Shown here piece by piece: positions 44,354 to 53,800 of a DNA stretch of 64,000 nucleotides. Numbering within the stretch: position 1 is the stretch's first letter; every line of letters begins with the position of its first letter. Origin of the DNA: an uncultured Dokdonia sp. GTDB taxonomy: Bacteria; Bacteroidota; Bacteroidia; Flavobacteriales; Flavobacteriaceae. Position numbers and translations under genes: made by a program. The stretch lies in the NCBI GenBank assembly GCA_938002835.1, contig CALKZS010000010.1, forward strand, positions 1 to 64,000, read 5' to 3'. The notes under the pieces were generated by a model, which was not told the origin of the DNA, searched no databases, and saw nothing but the letters and a program-made list of their open reading frames with translations.

Positions 44354-44764
44354 TTACTTCTTTAAAAACCCTTTTTTAATGAGCATTTTACGCACTTTAT
44401 CATTGTGTTTTCTTATACGGGTAAATTCTTCATAATCCATATCGTCATCTTCAATGGCTTGTGCCCCAAACTGTCCTTCAAAATTATCTAACATCTCTGT
44501 TCGATTTGTCGTGATATTATATCTTCTATGTTCTGTATACCCATCTGCATTTAAAAAATACTCACAGATATATTGATCTTCTATCACAAAAATTTTAAAA
44601 GCAATACTAATACTATCCTTTACCGAGTTAGATCCATAGGTTTTATGTACTTTTTTGAGCTTTACGTCTGGATTTACAAGAAATAAATTGCGAGGTATTA
44701 GTATATCAAAATGCTCTTGCAACCTTGCTAGTATGGGTTTTGCTATTTTTTTTTCTTCCTCCAT
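44354..44764 (-). CDS. hypothetical cytoplasmic protein
   Basis: 136-aa ORF immediately downstream of rnz on the same strand. Confidence 0.5.
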   Translation of the reverse strand: MEEEKKIAKPILARLQEHFDILIPRNLFLVNPDVKLKKVHKTYGSNSVKDSISIAFKIFVIEDQYICEYFLNADGYTEHRRYNITTNRTEMLDNFEGQFGAQAIEDDDMDYEEFTRIRKHNDKVRKMLIKKGFLKK

Positions 44765-44776
44765 TGGTTATTCTTT

Positions 44777-45697
44777 TTAAAAGACAAATGTTTTACCGTC
44801 TTCTGCAATATCAACATTTTTAAAATAAGGAGCTGCCTCTTTAATAAAAAGACTCAAATCTCCATATCTTGTAGAAAAATGTCCCAAAATAAGATGCTCT
44901 ACTGCTGCTTTTGAAGCAATTTGTGCTGCTTGGGCAGCAGTGCTATGTCCTGTAGGTTTACAAAGATGCGCGTGAGACTCTAAAAAAGTACTTTCGTGAT
45001 ATAATACTGTCACGCCCTTTATTTGTGGTATTATAGATTCTTTATATCTGGTATCACTACAAAAAGCATAGCTCTTTGCTGGAGCAGGGTCAAAAGTAAT
45101 CTCACTATTTTTTATAACAGTTCCATTATCTAAAGTGACATCTCCTCCTTGTTTAATCTTAGAGTAATATACCTTATCTATCTCTAGATTGAGACAAGTG
45201 TTTATGTCTAGTTTACGTTCTCCTATTTTTTCTTGAAAAAGAAACCCATTTGCATATATACGGTGTTTAAGAGGTATCGTTGTTACTGTTAATTTATCAT
45301 TCTCAAAAATGACAGTAGGCGTTTTACTATCAAGCTCAGAAAAATGTAACGGATAGCTTGTATAGGTTTCTGTTAGTTTTAATTGTAATAAAACAATCTC
45401 TTTAATACCTACTGGGCCATAAATGGTAAGAGGTTTTGTACGTTTTAATAAACTAAAGGTATTTATTACTCCCATTAACCCAAAGAAATGATCTCCGTGT
45501 AAATGCGATATAAAAATATGGTGAATGCTAGAAAACTTAATTTTATTGCGCCTTAAGGCTACTTGAGTTCCTTCGCCACAGTCTATGAGAAATAAATGAT
45601 TTCTTATATTGAGTACCTGAGAAGTTGTGTTTTTATAGGCTCCAGGAGCTCCGGCATAACAACCTAAAATAGTAAGATGCAATTGATGTGTAGACAT
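44777..45697 (-). CDS. rnz: ribonuclease Z
   Basis: FISHLHGDHFFGL, DCGEGTQVALRR, LGHFSTRY. Confidence 0.95.
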   Translation of the reverse strand: MSTHQLHLTILGCYAGAPGAYKNTTSQVLNIRNHLFLIDCGEGTQVALRRNKIKFSSIHHIFISHLHGDHFFGLMGVINTFSLLKRTKPLTIYGPVGIKEIVLLQLKLTETYTSYPLHFSELDSKTPTVIFENDKLTVTTIPLKHRIYANGFLFQEKIGERKLDINTCLNLEIDKVYYSKIKQGGDVTLDNGTVIKNSEITFDPAPAKSYAFCSDTRYKESIIPQIKGVTVLYHESTFLESHAHLCKPTGHSTAAQAAQIASKAAVEHLILGHFSTRYGDLSLFIKEAAPYFKNVDIAEDGKTFVF

Positions 45698-45707
45698 AGC
45701 GTGAGTT

Positions 45708-46043
45708 TTAAAAACTTAAATCACGTTCTATCTCTTCCATACTTATGATATCTTCTGCCTCTTGTAGTGTGGGTACGACAATGATCTCATCAGGAATAAG
45801 GTCATAATCAATACCTGTATTTACAATCACAAATGATTTGCTAGCGGCACGTTGATCATTTGAAATTTTTAAAAATGATAGTAATTCTTCTAAGGTAAGC
45901 TTATTGTATTTTAAAAGGTCTACTACGATATTTTTTTCACCATATGTCGATGGTATTACTATTTCTAAGTAGCTAGCAAAATCTAATACATCATCGCGCT
46001 CATCTTCTAGAATGACACAGGTATCTTTTGAGGTAATCTTCAT
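45708..46043 (-). CDS. hypothetical small protein, possible STAS-like fold
   Basis: 111-aa ORF in rnz-pyrB cluster; secondary-structure impression only. Confidence 0.45.
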   Translation of the reverse strand: MKITSKDTCVILEDERDDVLDFASYLEIVIPSTYGEKNIVVDLLKYNKLTLEELLSFLKISNDQRAASKSFVIVNTGIDYDLIPDEIIVVPTLQEAEDIISMEEIERDLSF

Positions 46044-46044
46044 T

Positions 46045-46974
46045 TTATTGTTTAATTTTTGAAGCTAGTAAATATATTACTGCCATACGAACTGCCACAC
46101 CGTTTTGTACTTGATCAAGTATAATAGCGTGATCTGAGTCTGCCACATCACTAGTGATCTCTACTCCTCTATTTATAGGTCCAGGGTGCATTATTACAAT
46201 CTCTTTATCTAAAGAATCTAGTAATGTCTTATCTACACCATACTGCTGGGTATACTCTCGTGTACTCGGAAAGTAACTTATATCCATACGTTCATTTTGC
46301 ACACGTAGCATATTTGCTACATCACACCATTCTAATGCTTTACGTAAGTCTAGCTCTACTTCTACTCCTAGAGATTTAATATGTTTTGGGATTAATGTCT
46401 TAGGACCACATACTTTTACATTGGCTCCTTGAAGTTTTAATGCATAGATATTAGACAGTGCTACTCTACTATGCAAAATATCACCCACAATGACTACATT
46501 TTTACCTGCAACATCACCTAGTCGTTCTCGTATAGAGTAACTATCTAATAACGCCTGTGTGGGATGCTCGTGAGCACCATCGCCAGCATTTACAATACTA
46601 GCATCAATATGTTTAGATAAAAAGACGCCCGCTCCAGGATTAGGGTGACGCATTACCACCATATCTACTTTCATAGATAGGATATTATTTACAGTATCTA
46701 TAAGGGTTTCTCCTTTTTTTACAGAAGATGCAGCGGCACTAAAGTTAATTACATCTGCACTTAAACGTTTTTCGGCAAGTTCAAAAGAGAGTTTTGTACG
46801 GGTACTATTTTCAAAAAAAAGATTTGCAATTGTAATATCTCTTAATGAGGGAACTTTTTTAATAGGGCGATTGATCACTTCCTTAAAATGATCTGCAGTT
46901 TTAAAAATAAGTTCAATATCTGCTTCTGTAATGTATTTTATGCCTAACAGATGATTGACACTTAACTCACTCAT
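46045..46974 (-). CDS. pyrB: aspartate carbamoyltransferase catalytic subunit
   Basis: FFENSTRTKLSFE, HPNPGAG, HEHPTQALLDSYSI, MHPGPINRGVEI. Confidence 0.95.
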   Translation of the reverse strand: MSELSVNHLLGIKYITEADIELIFKTADHFKEVINRPIKKVPSLRDITIANLFFENSTRTKLSFELAEKRLSADVINFSAAASSVKKGETLIDTVNNILSMKVDMVVMRHPNPGAGVFLSKHIDASIVNAGDGAHEHPTQALLDSYSIRERLGDVAGKNVVIVGDILHSRVALSNIYALKLQGANVKVCGPKTLIPKHIKSLGVEVELDLRKALEWCDVANMLRVQNERMDISYFPSTREYTQQYGVDKTLLDSLDKEIVIMHPGPINRGVEITSDVADSDHAIILDQVQNGVAVRMAVIYLLASKIKQ

Positions 46975-46979
46975 AATCC

Positions 46980-47549
46980 TTAACTTTTTACTAAATATAC
47001 GGTGTCTTCTCCTTCGTTCTCAGTCCAACACACCTTTACCTTTTGATCATTTATCGCATCTACCTGACGTCCTTTATAATCTGGCTGTATCGGTAGATGA
47101 CGTGAGAAACGTCTATCTATAAGACATAGTAACTCTACTTCTTGTGGTCTTCCAAAACTTTGCAATGCTGTAAGTGCTGCATTAATACTTCTTCCCGTAT
47201 ATAACACATCGTCTATAAAAACAACTTTCTTGTTTTCTACTACAAAGTCTATCTGCGTTGTATTTGCGGCAAGTATTTTTTCAGAACGTCTAAAATCATC
47301 ACGATAAAACGTGATATCAAGACGTCCTAACTTGATATCTTCTATACCATACTCGTTGATTAATAATTGCTTCATACGTTCTGCCAGAAAAACGCCTCTA
47401 GGTTGTATTCCTATGATAACAGTCTCTTTAAAATCTGTATGATTTTCTATTAATTGACAGGCCAGACGATTGAGAATGATATGAATCTCTGTCGCAGTAA
47501 GAAGTACTTTTTGGCTCATAGAATGTTTCCGAATCTGTTCGGGGATCAA
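46980..47549 (-). CDS. pyrR: bifunctional PyrR (regulator/uracil phosphoribosyltransferase)
   Basis: GIQPRGVFLAERM, VVFIDDVLYTGRSINAAL, LIDRRFSRHLPIQPDYKG. Confidence 0.95.
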   Translation of the reverse strand: MIPEQIRKHSMSQKVLLTATEIHIILNRLACQLIENHTDFKETVIIGIQPRGVFLAERMKQLLINEYGIEDIKLGRLDITFYRDDFRRSEKILAANTTQIDFVVENKKVVFIDDVLYTGRSINAALTALQSFGRPQEVELLCLIDRRFSRHLPIQPDYKGRQVDAINDQKVKVCWTENEGEDTVYLVKS

Positions 47550-47589
47550 AGGTACATAATTTAGATAATTATTTATGTAGAGTTATTAC

Positions 47590-47603
47590 GCTTTCGCGAA
47601 AGT
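47590..47603. repeat. near copy GCTTTCGCGAAAGT (intergenic, upstream of pyrR)
   Basis: 13 of 14 match. Confidence 0.9.
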
Positions 47604-47688
47604 GGAATAATAGCTATTTTTCCAGTGCATTACATATAAAACTATAGAAAAGATATTTTTAAACAAAAATCATCAATAATGACAATTT

Positions 47689-47888
47689 TTATTTATGCTT
47701 GGTAAATCCATTATAATTAGTATGTAGTGCTTTAATCTTACCTCCTATAGAACAAGGACATTCTGATGAATCTAATAAAAATTTTTGTTCTTTTATTTTA
47801 TGTGAAGTATGTGGTTTCAACCAATTTGTTGGTGTTGGAACGCAAGACTTTTGAGTAATAGAACAAACACCAAAAGGTTTAATATTTA
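47689..47888 (-). pseudogene. truncated C-terminal fragment of a PAAR-like / DUF4280-type protein
   Basis: NIKPFGVCSITQKSCVPTPTNWLKPHTSHKIKEQKFLLDSSECPCSIGGKIKA resembles the DUF4280 C..P...W...L..SS.C.C..GG.I pattern; the ORF's 5' end reads into a MITE-like element. Confidence 0.5.
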
Positions 47889-48091
47889 ACGTGAGTTCGA
47901 TATAACACTTACTGTATATCAATTAGTTATAAAATAAATCAACTTACAAGCTTACTTTGATTATAAAAAATGAGTTTTAATTAACTAAAAATGTAAAAAC
48001 CTGACTTACATTTTAATAAACAACAAGTAACAAAGACATAAAACGCCTAATAATCAAACAATTATCTTGTTTTCTTATATCAAACTCACGT
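47889..48091 (-). mobile_element. MITE-like element copy 1 (reverse orientation relative to copy 2)
   Basis: ACGTGAGTTCGATATAA at one end and imperfect inverse TTATATCAAACTCACGT at the other; interior closely matches the reverse complement of 56870-57064. Confidence 0.85.
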
Positions 48092-48099
48092 TAAATAGA

Positions 48100-48630
48100 C
48101 TACCTACTCATCTGTAAAATCTTGTCTACAATCTCTTTCTTATCTATAGTCGCATCAATATGTAATCCATAATGAGGAACTTCTAATGTGTCAAATTGTG
48201 ATCGCAATAAGGAAGGATCAAAAAAATGATTTTTACGCGAGTCTAGTCTAGTTGCTATGGAATCAAAATCTGCTTTAAGGTAGATTATATATTTTTGCGC
48301 TTTCGCGAAAGCGGAATGATCATCATTTATAATCTCATTATTTTCTTTTATACCAAATAATCTAGACCTATACACTTCTTTTAGAGCAGAACAAGCAAGC
48401 ACAGCTCCTTTTCCTTGTTGCCATTTTTGAATCTCTATGGCTAAAATATCAAGCCACGGCCATCTATCATCATCTTTTAGCGGAATTCCAGAAGCCATTT
48501 TTACAATATTACTTGGCAAATGATAATCATCTGCATCATAAAAAGGAACATCAACTTTTTCTGCTAGATGCTTTCCTACAGTAGTTTTTCCACACCCGGA
48601 AACACCCATTATCACATATACTGTACTCAT
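48100..48630 (-). CDS. gluconokinase, GntK type; carries internal palindrome copy
   Basis: VIMGVSGCGKTTVGKHLAE, DADDYHLPSNIVKMASGIPLKDDDRWPWL, CSALKEVYR, RKNHFFDPSLLRSQF. Confidence 0.92.
   Translation of the reverse strand: MSTVYVIMGVSGCGKTTVGKHLAEKVDVPFYDADDYHLPSNIVKMASGIPLKDDDRWPWLDILAIEIQKWQQGKGAVLACSALKEVYRSRLFGIKENNEIINDDHSAFAKAQKYIIYLKADFDSIATRLDSRKNHFFDPSLLRSQFDTLEVPHYGLHIDATIDKKEIVDKILQMSR
48299..48312. repeat. GCTTTCGCGAAAGC palindrome (intragenic, gluconokinase, AFAKA)
   Basis: Exact 14-mer. Confidence 0.97.
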
Positions 48631-49531
48631 TAAAATAATGTATTTAAACCAGCATTTATTGATTGTGGAATCTTAAGATTAATACCCAAAGCTGCATTTA
48701 ATCGTTCTATAAAATATGCAGAGAGTAATGTGCTTTCTTGCTCTATATTTTGGTGTACAAAAAAGTGAATCTTACGCAAACCAAGGCCTACCCAATGTTT
48801 TAAACGTTCTACCCAAGCTTCTAATCTTGCATAATCACTAGGATGGTTTGCTCCAACATACCGTATAAAAGCTTCATTATTAGTAAGTCTCATATGCATT
48901 ATATCACGTCTTCCTGCTGTATCTACTAATACATTTGCCATATTATGCTCTTCTAATGTAGCATACAATCTTTCTGAAGCTTCTGGTGTATTAAACCAGT
49001 CTGTATGTCTAAATTCTAATGCAATAGGTAAATGATCTGGCCAGTTATTTATAAAATTATCTACTCGGCTAAAATCTTTTGGCATAAAATTGTTATGCAT
49101 CTGTAAAAACACGGTTCCTAGTTTTTCTTGAAGCATAGCAACGTGATCTACATACTCTGGAATAAAATCTTGAGCATCAATCAAGCGTTTTCTATGACTA
49201 ATCATATTTGTGATTTTAGGAAAAAACTTAAAATCATCTGGTGTTTTATGGTACCATTTTTCAAATTGTTCCTTTGGAAATAATCTATAAAAAGTAGCAT
49301 TAAGCTCTATACTATTAAATTGTTTTGCATAATAGCTAAGTTCATCTTTTATACCTTTAGGATAAAATCCTTTTAACTCTGCTTTATTCCACTTTGCACA
49401 ACCTACATAGACTTGGAGTCTTGAGTTCTTTGTTTTTGTAAAAGTAGACTTCAAAACACGTTCAGTTTCAGGATGATCTGGAGGTAATGTAAAATCTATA
49501 TGTTCAGGATGTTCTACCGAGCCAAATTTCA
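48630..49531 (-). CDS. DUF72 family protein; likely start near 49531 (MKFGSVEHPEHIDF)
   Basis: YVGCAKWNKAELKGFYP, FNSIELNATFYRLF, HNNFMP, ALEFRHTDWF. Confidence 0.85.
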
Positions 49532-49684
49532 TAAAATGCTTTAGGTATATAATTGAACTTCTAAAAATAGTATAAATAACAATATTCAAATTGTTAAAAA
49601 AGAAGGAAATATTATTTTTTATTGTAACAAAAAAACAACTAGTTAGTCTTACGTATAACCATAAAACAATAACAAATACTTAGT

Positions 49685-50419
49685 ATGAAAACAATTAAAT
49701 TATTTGCACTTGCGATAATCTTCTCATTTGCAGTAACAACACAAGCACAAACAGCAGAAGAAATCGTAGCAAACTACTTTGAAAACACAGGTGGTGAAGA
49801 AGCTTGGAATAAGCTAGAAAGTCTTCAAATGAATGCTGTCGTAAATCAAGGCTTTGATATACCTGTAACTATCATACAAACGAAAGATGGACGTCAAGCA
49901 ATCAAAATTAATCTTCAAGGTCAAGAAATTACTCAATTAGCCTTTGATGGAGAAGTTGCTTGGGTTACAAATTTTCAAACACAAAAAGCAGAAAAAATGG
50001 ATTCTGAAACAATTGAAACTTTTAAAAAACTAGCAGGCAAAGCTTTTCCAAGTCCATTTTTAAATTATAAAGAAAAAGGACATACAATTGCTCTATTAGG
50101 TGAAGAGATTATTGATGGTACTAATACTTTTAAAGTAGAAATCACTATGGATCCTATAATAGTAGATGGTAAAGAAGTAGAAAACAAAAGTGTATATTAC
50201 TTTGAAGATGAAAATTTTGTTCCAATACAAACAGCTTCTGAAGTAACCCAAGGTCCTACAAAAGGACAAACAGCTAAAGAATCTTTTAGTGATTACACAG
50301 AGGTAGATGGATTATATTTTCCGTTTGCAATAACTTTTGGCGGACAGCCTGTTGATATTAAATCAATAGAAGTTAATCCTGAAATAGATGATAGCGTTTT
50401 TAAAATGCCTACTCAATAA
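49685..50419 (+). CDS. outer-membrane lipoprotein-sorting (LolA-like) exported protein
   Basis: Signal peptide plus AEEIVANYFENTGGEEAWNKLESLQM. Confidence 0.65.
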   Translation: MKTIKLFALAIIFSFAVTTQAQTAEEIVANYFENTGGEEAWNKLESLQMNAVVNQGFDIPVTIIQTKDGRQAIKINLQGQEITQLAFDGEVAWVTNFQTQKAEKMDSETIETFKKLAGKAFPSPFLNYKEKGHTIALLGEEIIDGTNTFKVEITMDPIIVDGKEVENKSVYYFEDENFVPIQTASEVTQGPTKGQTAKESFSDYTEVDGLYFPFAITFGGQPVDIKSIEVNPEIDDSVFKMPTQ

Positions 50420-50431
50420 AATAGTATTTCA

Positions 50432-50465
50432 AAAAAAATCCTCAATCTTATTTGAGGATTTTTTT
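50432..50465 (+). terminator. intrinsic terminator
   Basis: AAAAAAATCCTCAA tcttat TTGAGGATTTTTTT. Confidence 0.85.
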
Positions 50466-50503
50466 ATTTAAAAATTGCCTTCAATATATACTGTAGCTAT
50501 TGC

Positions 50504-50517
50504 GCTTTCGCGAAAGC
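50504..50517. repeat. GCTTTCGCGAAAGC palindrome (intergenic)
   Basis: Exact 14-mer. Confidence 0.97.
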
Positions 50518-50598
50518 GTATTCAAAACTATATTATTACTAGTCCTTAGTAGATATTAGACCTTTGCATTTGTAAAACAGGATCGAAATAAAAATGAG

Positions 50599-50618
50599 AT
50601 TTCCGCCTACGCGGAAAT
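50599..50618 (+). repeat. hairpin in 5' leader, ATTTCCGC-CTAC-GCGGAAAT
   Basis: 8-bp perfect stem with 4-nt loop, 18 nt upstream of ATG at 50636. Confidence 0.75.
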
Positions 50619-50635
50619 GAAAAATTAACCAAACA

Positions 50636-53600
50636 ATGAAAACAAAACAACTTCTTCTTGGCTTGTGTCTAGCTACGCTAGCTATACCACTTCAAGCACA
50701 AGAAATTACACTCAAAGGAAAAGAACTTTTTGGGGATATTACTGCAAGACAAATAGGTCCTGCATTAATGTCTGGACGTATTATAGATATGGAAACCCAT
50801 CCTAAAAATGCACAGGTGATCTATACAGGAACAGCTGGTGGTGGTGTTTGGAAATCTCAAGATGGTGGAGCAAGTTATACTCCTATTTTTGACGATCATA
50901 TACAGTCTATAGGTCAAGTTGCTATAGACCCTACAGATCCAGACCAAACGGTTTGGGTAGGAACTGGAGAAATCTGGACACGTAACTCTGTCTCTGTAGG
51001 AGATGGATTATATCGCACTAAAGACAGTGGTGCAAACTGGGAATATATTAAAGGGTTTGAAAACAGTGAGCGCATCTCTGGCATAGAAATACACCCTAAA
51101 GATGGTAATACTGTCTATGTAGGTGTTTTAGGATCTTTATGGAACGATAGTAAAGACAGAGGGGTTTATAAAACAATAGATGGTGGTAAGACGTGGGAAA
51201 AGATATTATATGTAAATGAAAAAACTGGTGTTGCAGATCTTGTGATGGATCCTACAAATCCTAATATATTATATGCTTCTATGTGGGAACATAGACGTAC
51301 TGCTTGGGATTTTAATTCTGGAGGTATCAATTCTGGACTTCACAAATCTACAGATGGTGGTAAAACTTGGCAAAAAATACATAATGGTTTTCCTGAAGGA
51401 CAACTGGGTCGTATAGGTGTTGCTGTATCGCCATCTAATCCTAAAATTGTATATGCTGTCATAGAATCTGAAAAAGATGAAGATAAAGGCCTATATCGAT
51501 CTGAAGATGGTGGCGCTAGCTGGAAACATACTAATGGTGACTTTTCACTTACAGTTCGTCCGTTTTATTTTTCTAGAATTGTAGTAGATCCTAAAAATCC
51601 AGATGTGGTTGTAAAAGGAGGTTTAAGTGGTTCTATCTCTCGAGATGGAGGGAATACGTTTAAAACTCTTGGAAATATGCATTCAGACATACACGATATT
51701 GTTTTTGACATTAATAACTCTGATGTAATGCACGTGGGTACAGATGGTGGTGTGTATCGATCTTGGAATGGAGGAACAACTATGGAAATAGTATCTAACT
51801 TGCCTTTATCACAATTTTATCAAATAAGCGTAGATAATGCAGAGCCTTATCGTATTTATGGTGGTTTACAAGATAATGGTTCTTGGTATGGGCCTTCTTC
51901 ATCTCCAGGTGGTATAGAAGCTCGTGATTGGGTACGTGTAGGTGTGGGCGATGGTTTTAGAGTATTACCTCATCCTACAAAAGAGATTTTATATTCTGAA
52001 ATGCAAGGTGCAGATAATGTATGGCGTTATGATATGGAACGCAACTATACTAAAAATGTAAAACCTCTTCCTGCAAAAGGAAGTGCAGACTTACGTTTTA
52101 ACTGGAATCCTCCTATGGCAACTAGTGCACATCAACCAGATCGTTTTTATATGGGAAGTCAGTTTTTGCACGTAAGTGAAGATATGGGAGATACTTGGAA
52201 AGTAATCTCTCCAGATCTTACTACAAATGATCCTTCTAAACAGAAGAAAAATTCTGGAGGTCTCTCTGCTGATAATTCTGGAGCAGAAACACACACTACA
52301 ATTTTTACCATTGCTGAATCTCCTGTAGATCAAAAAGTAATTTGGGTAGGAACTGATGATGGCAATGTTCAGGTAACTAAAAATGGTGGTAAAAATTGGG
52401 AAAATGTAGTTAAAAACATCTCAGGTCTTCCTACAAATACGTGGGTGTATCATATAGAGGCTTCTGTACACGGTGCAGGAATAGCCTATGCTGTTTTTGA
52501 AGGACACGCTCGCGGTGATATGAAACCATATGTTTATAAAACAACAGATTATGGTAAAACTTGGAAAAGTATTGTGACAGATGATATTCCTATTTTTGCT
52601 CGTAACCTTCAAGAAGATTATGAGAATGAAGACCTTTTATTCTTAGGTACAGAGAAAGGATTATACATCACTGTAGATGGTGGTAAAAAATGGTCTCATT
52701 TTACAAATAACTTCCCTCCTACAGCGATTCACTTTTTAGATTTACAAAAGAAAACTAATGATCTCGTTGCTGGTACTCACGGTAGAGGTGTTATTATTAT
52801 AGATGATATAAGTATACTTCGTCAAATTAAACCAGAAATCATAGATAAAAACGTACACTTCTTTCCTACAAAAACAGGAATAATGGTAGAAGAAGGTGGT
52901 TTTGGTGGTAATGCAACCGAGCTAGAATTTGTAGGTCCTAACCCTGGTACTTCCTTAAAAATAAAATACTATTTAAAGAAGCGACATACTTTTGGAAAAA
53001 TGACGCTCACTATAGAAGATCTAGAAGGTAATGAGGTTGCAACACTATCTCCTGGAAAATCTAAAGGAATCAATATTGTGTCGTGGAATTATACTACTAA
53101 AGCTCCTAAACTAGCGGCAGCAAAAACATTTGCTTTTGGCGGGTTTACTTCTCTACGTGCAAAAGCAGGAACTTATAAAGCTATTCTAAAAAAAGGGAAA
53201 GAGCGTTATGAAACTACCTTTGAGATCAAAAATGATCCTAAATCTTTTATTACAGATGCTGAAAGAGCAGAGCAATTTACTATTAGTAATCAACTTTTTG
53301 ATATACAAGAAGATCTTGCGTATATGGTATACCAAATTAATTTAATGACTACAAAAGCAACAGATGCTATTAAAAAAGATACAAAGGCGACTAAAACAGC
53401 TCAACCGCTTATAGACGAACTCAATACTTTAAAAAATACATTAGTAGTCACTACAGGCGATAATTATGTAGGAACAGCTCCTCCTCAATTAAGAGAAAAA
53501 CTAAGTACATTGTATAGTGATGTAGCAGTGAATTTTGAAGCTCCTAGTGCTGCTCAAAAAGACAACATAAAATTACTATCTGATCGTTTTAAAACCGCTC

Positions 53601-53722
53601 AAACAGATTTTGAAAAAATAAAAGCAAAGCAGTTTTCTAAGTTTTCAAAATATCTTGAAAAAGCAGGAGAGCAAACTATAGAGTTTAAATCAAAAGAAGC
53701 GTTTATAGACTTAAAAGAATAA
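50636..53722 (+). CDS. exported sortilin/VPS10-like beta-propeller (BNR-repeat) protein
   Basis: Signal peptide; repeated DGGKTW/DGGASW BNR-type motifs. Confidence 0.85.
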   Translation: MKTKQLLLGLCLATLAIPLQAQEITLKGKELFGDITARQIGPALMSGRIIDMETHPKNAQVIYTGTAGGGVWKSQDGGASYTPIFDDHIQSIGQVAIDPTDPDQTVWVGTGEIWTRNSVSVGDGLYRTKDSGANWEYIKGFENSERISGIEIHPKDGNTVYVGVLGSLWNDSKDRGVYKTIDGGKTWEKILYVNEKTGVADLVMDPTNPNILYASMWEHRRTAWDFNSGGINSGLHKSTDGGKTWQKIHNGFPEGQLGRIGVAVSPSNPKIVYAVIESEKDEDKGLYRSEDGGASWKHTNGDFSLTVRPFYFSRIVVDPKNPDVVVKGGLSGSISRDGGNTFKTLGNMHSDIHDIVFDINNSDVMHVGTDGGVYRSWNGGTTMEIVSNLPLSQFYQISVDNAEPYRIYGGLQDNGSWYGPSSSPGGIEARDWVRVGVGDGFRVLPHPTKEILYSEMQGADNVWRYDMERNYTKNVKPLPAKGSADLRFNWNPPMATSAHQPDRFYMGSQFLHVSEDMGDTWKVISPDLTTNDPSKQKKNSGGLSADNSGAETHTTIFTIAESPVDQKVIWVGTDDGNVQVTKNGGKNWENVVKNISGLPTNTWVYHIEASVHGAGIAYAVFEGHARGDMKPYVYKTTDYGKTWKSIVTDDIPIFARNLQEDYENEDLLFLGTEKGLYITVDGGKKWSHFTNNFPPTAIHFLDLQKKTNDLVAGTHGRGVIIIDDISILRQIKPEIIDKNVHFFPTKTGIMVEEGGFGGNATELEFVGPNPGTSLKIKYYLKKRHTFGKMTLTIEDLEGNEVATLSPGKSKGINIVSWNYTTKAPKLAAAKTFAFGGFTSLRAKAGTYKAILKKGKERYETTFEIKNDPKSFITDAERAEQFTISNQLFDIQEDLAYMVYQINLMTTKATDAIKKDTKATKTAQPLIDELNTLKNTLVVTTGDNYVGTAPPQLREKLSTLYSDVAVNFEAPSAAQKDNIKLLSDRFKTAQTDFEKIKAKQFSKFSKYLEKAGEQTIEFKSKEAFIDLKE

Positions 53723-53745
53723 CATTACAAAACATCTAGAATTAA

Positions 53746-53779
53746 AAAGCCAACTCATTATTTAATTTGAGTTGGCTTT
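53746..53779. terminator. bidirectional intrinsic terminator
   Basis: AAAGCCAACTCA...TGAGTTGGCTTT between convergent genes. Confidence 0.8.
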
Positions 53780-53800
53780 ATTATTTAATCTATATATAAT

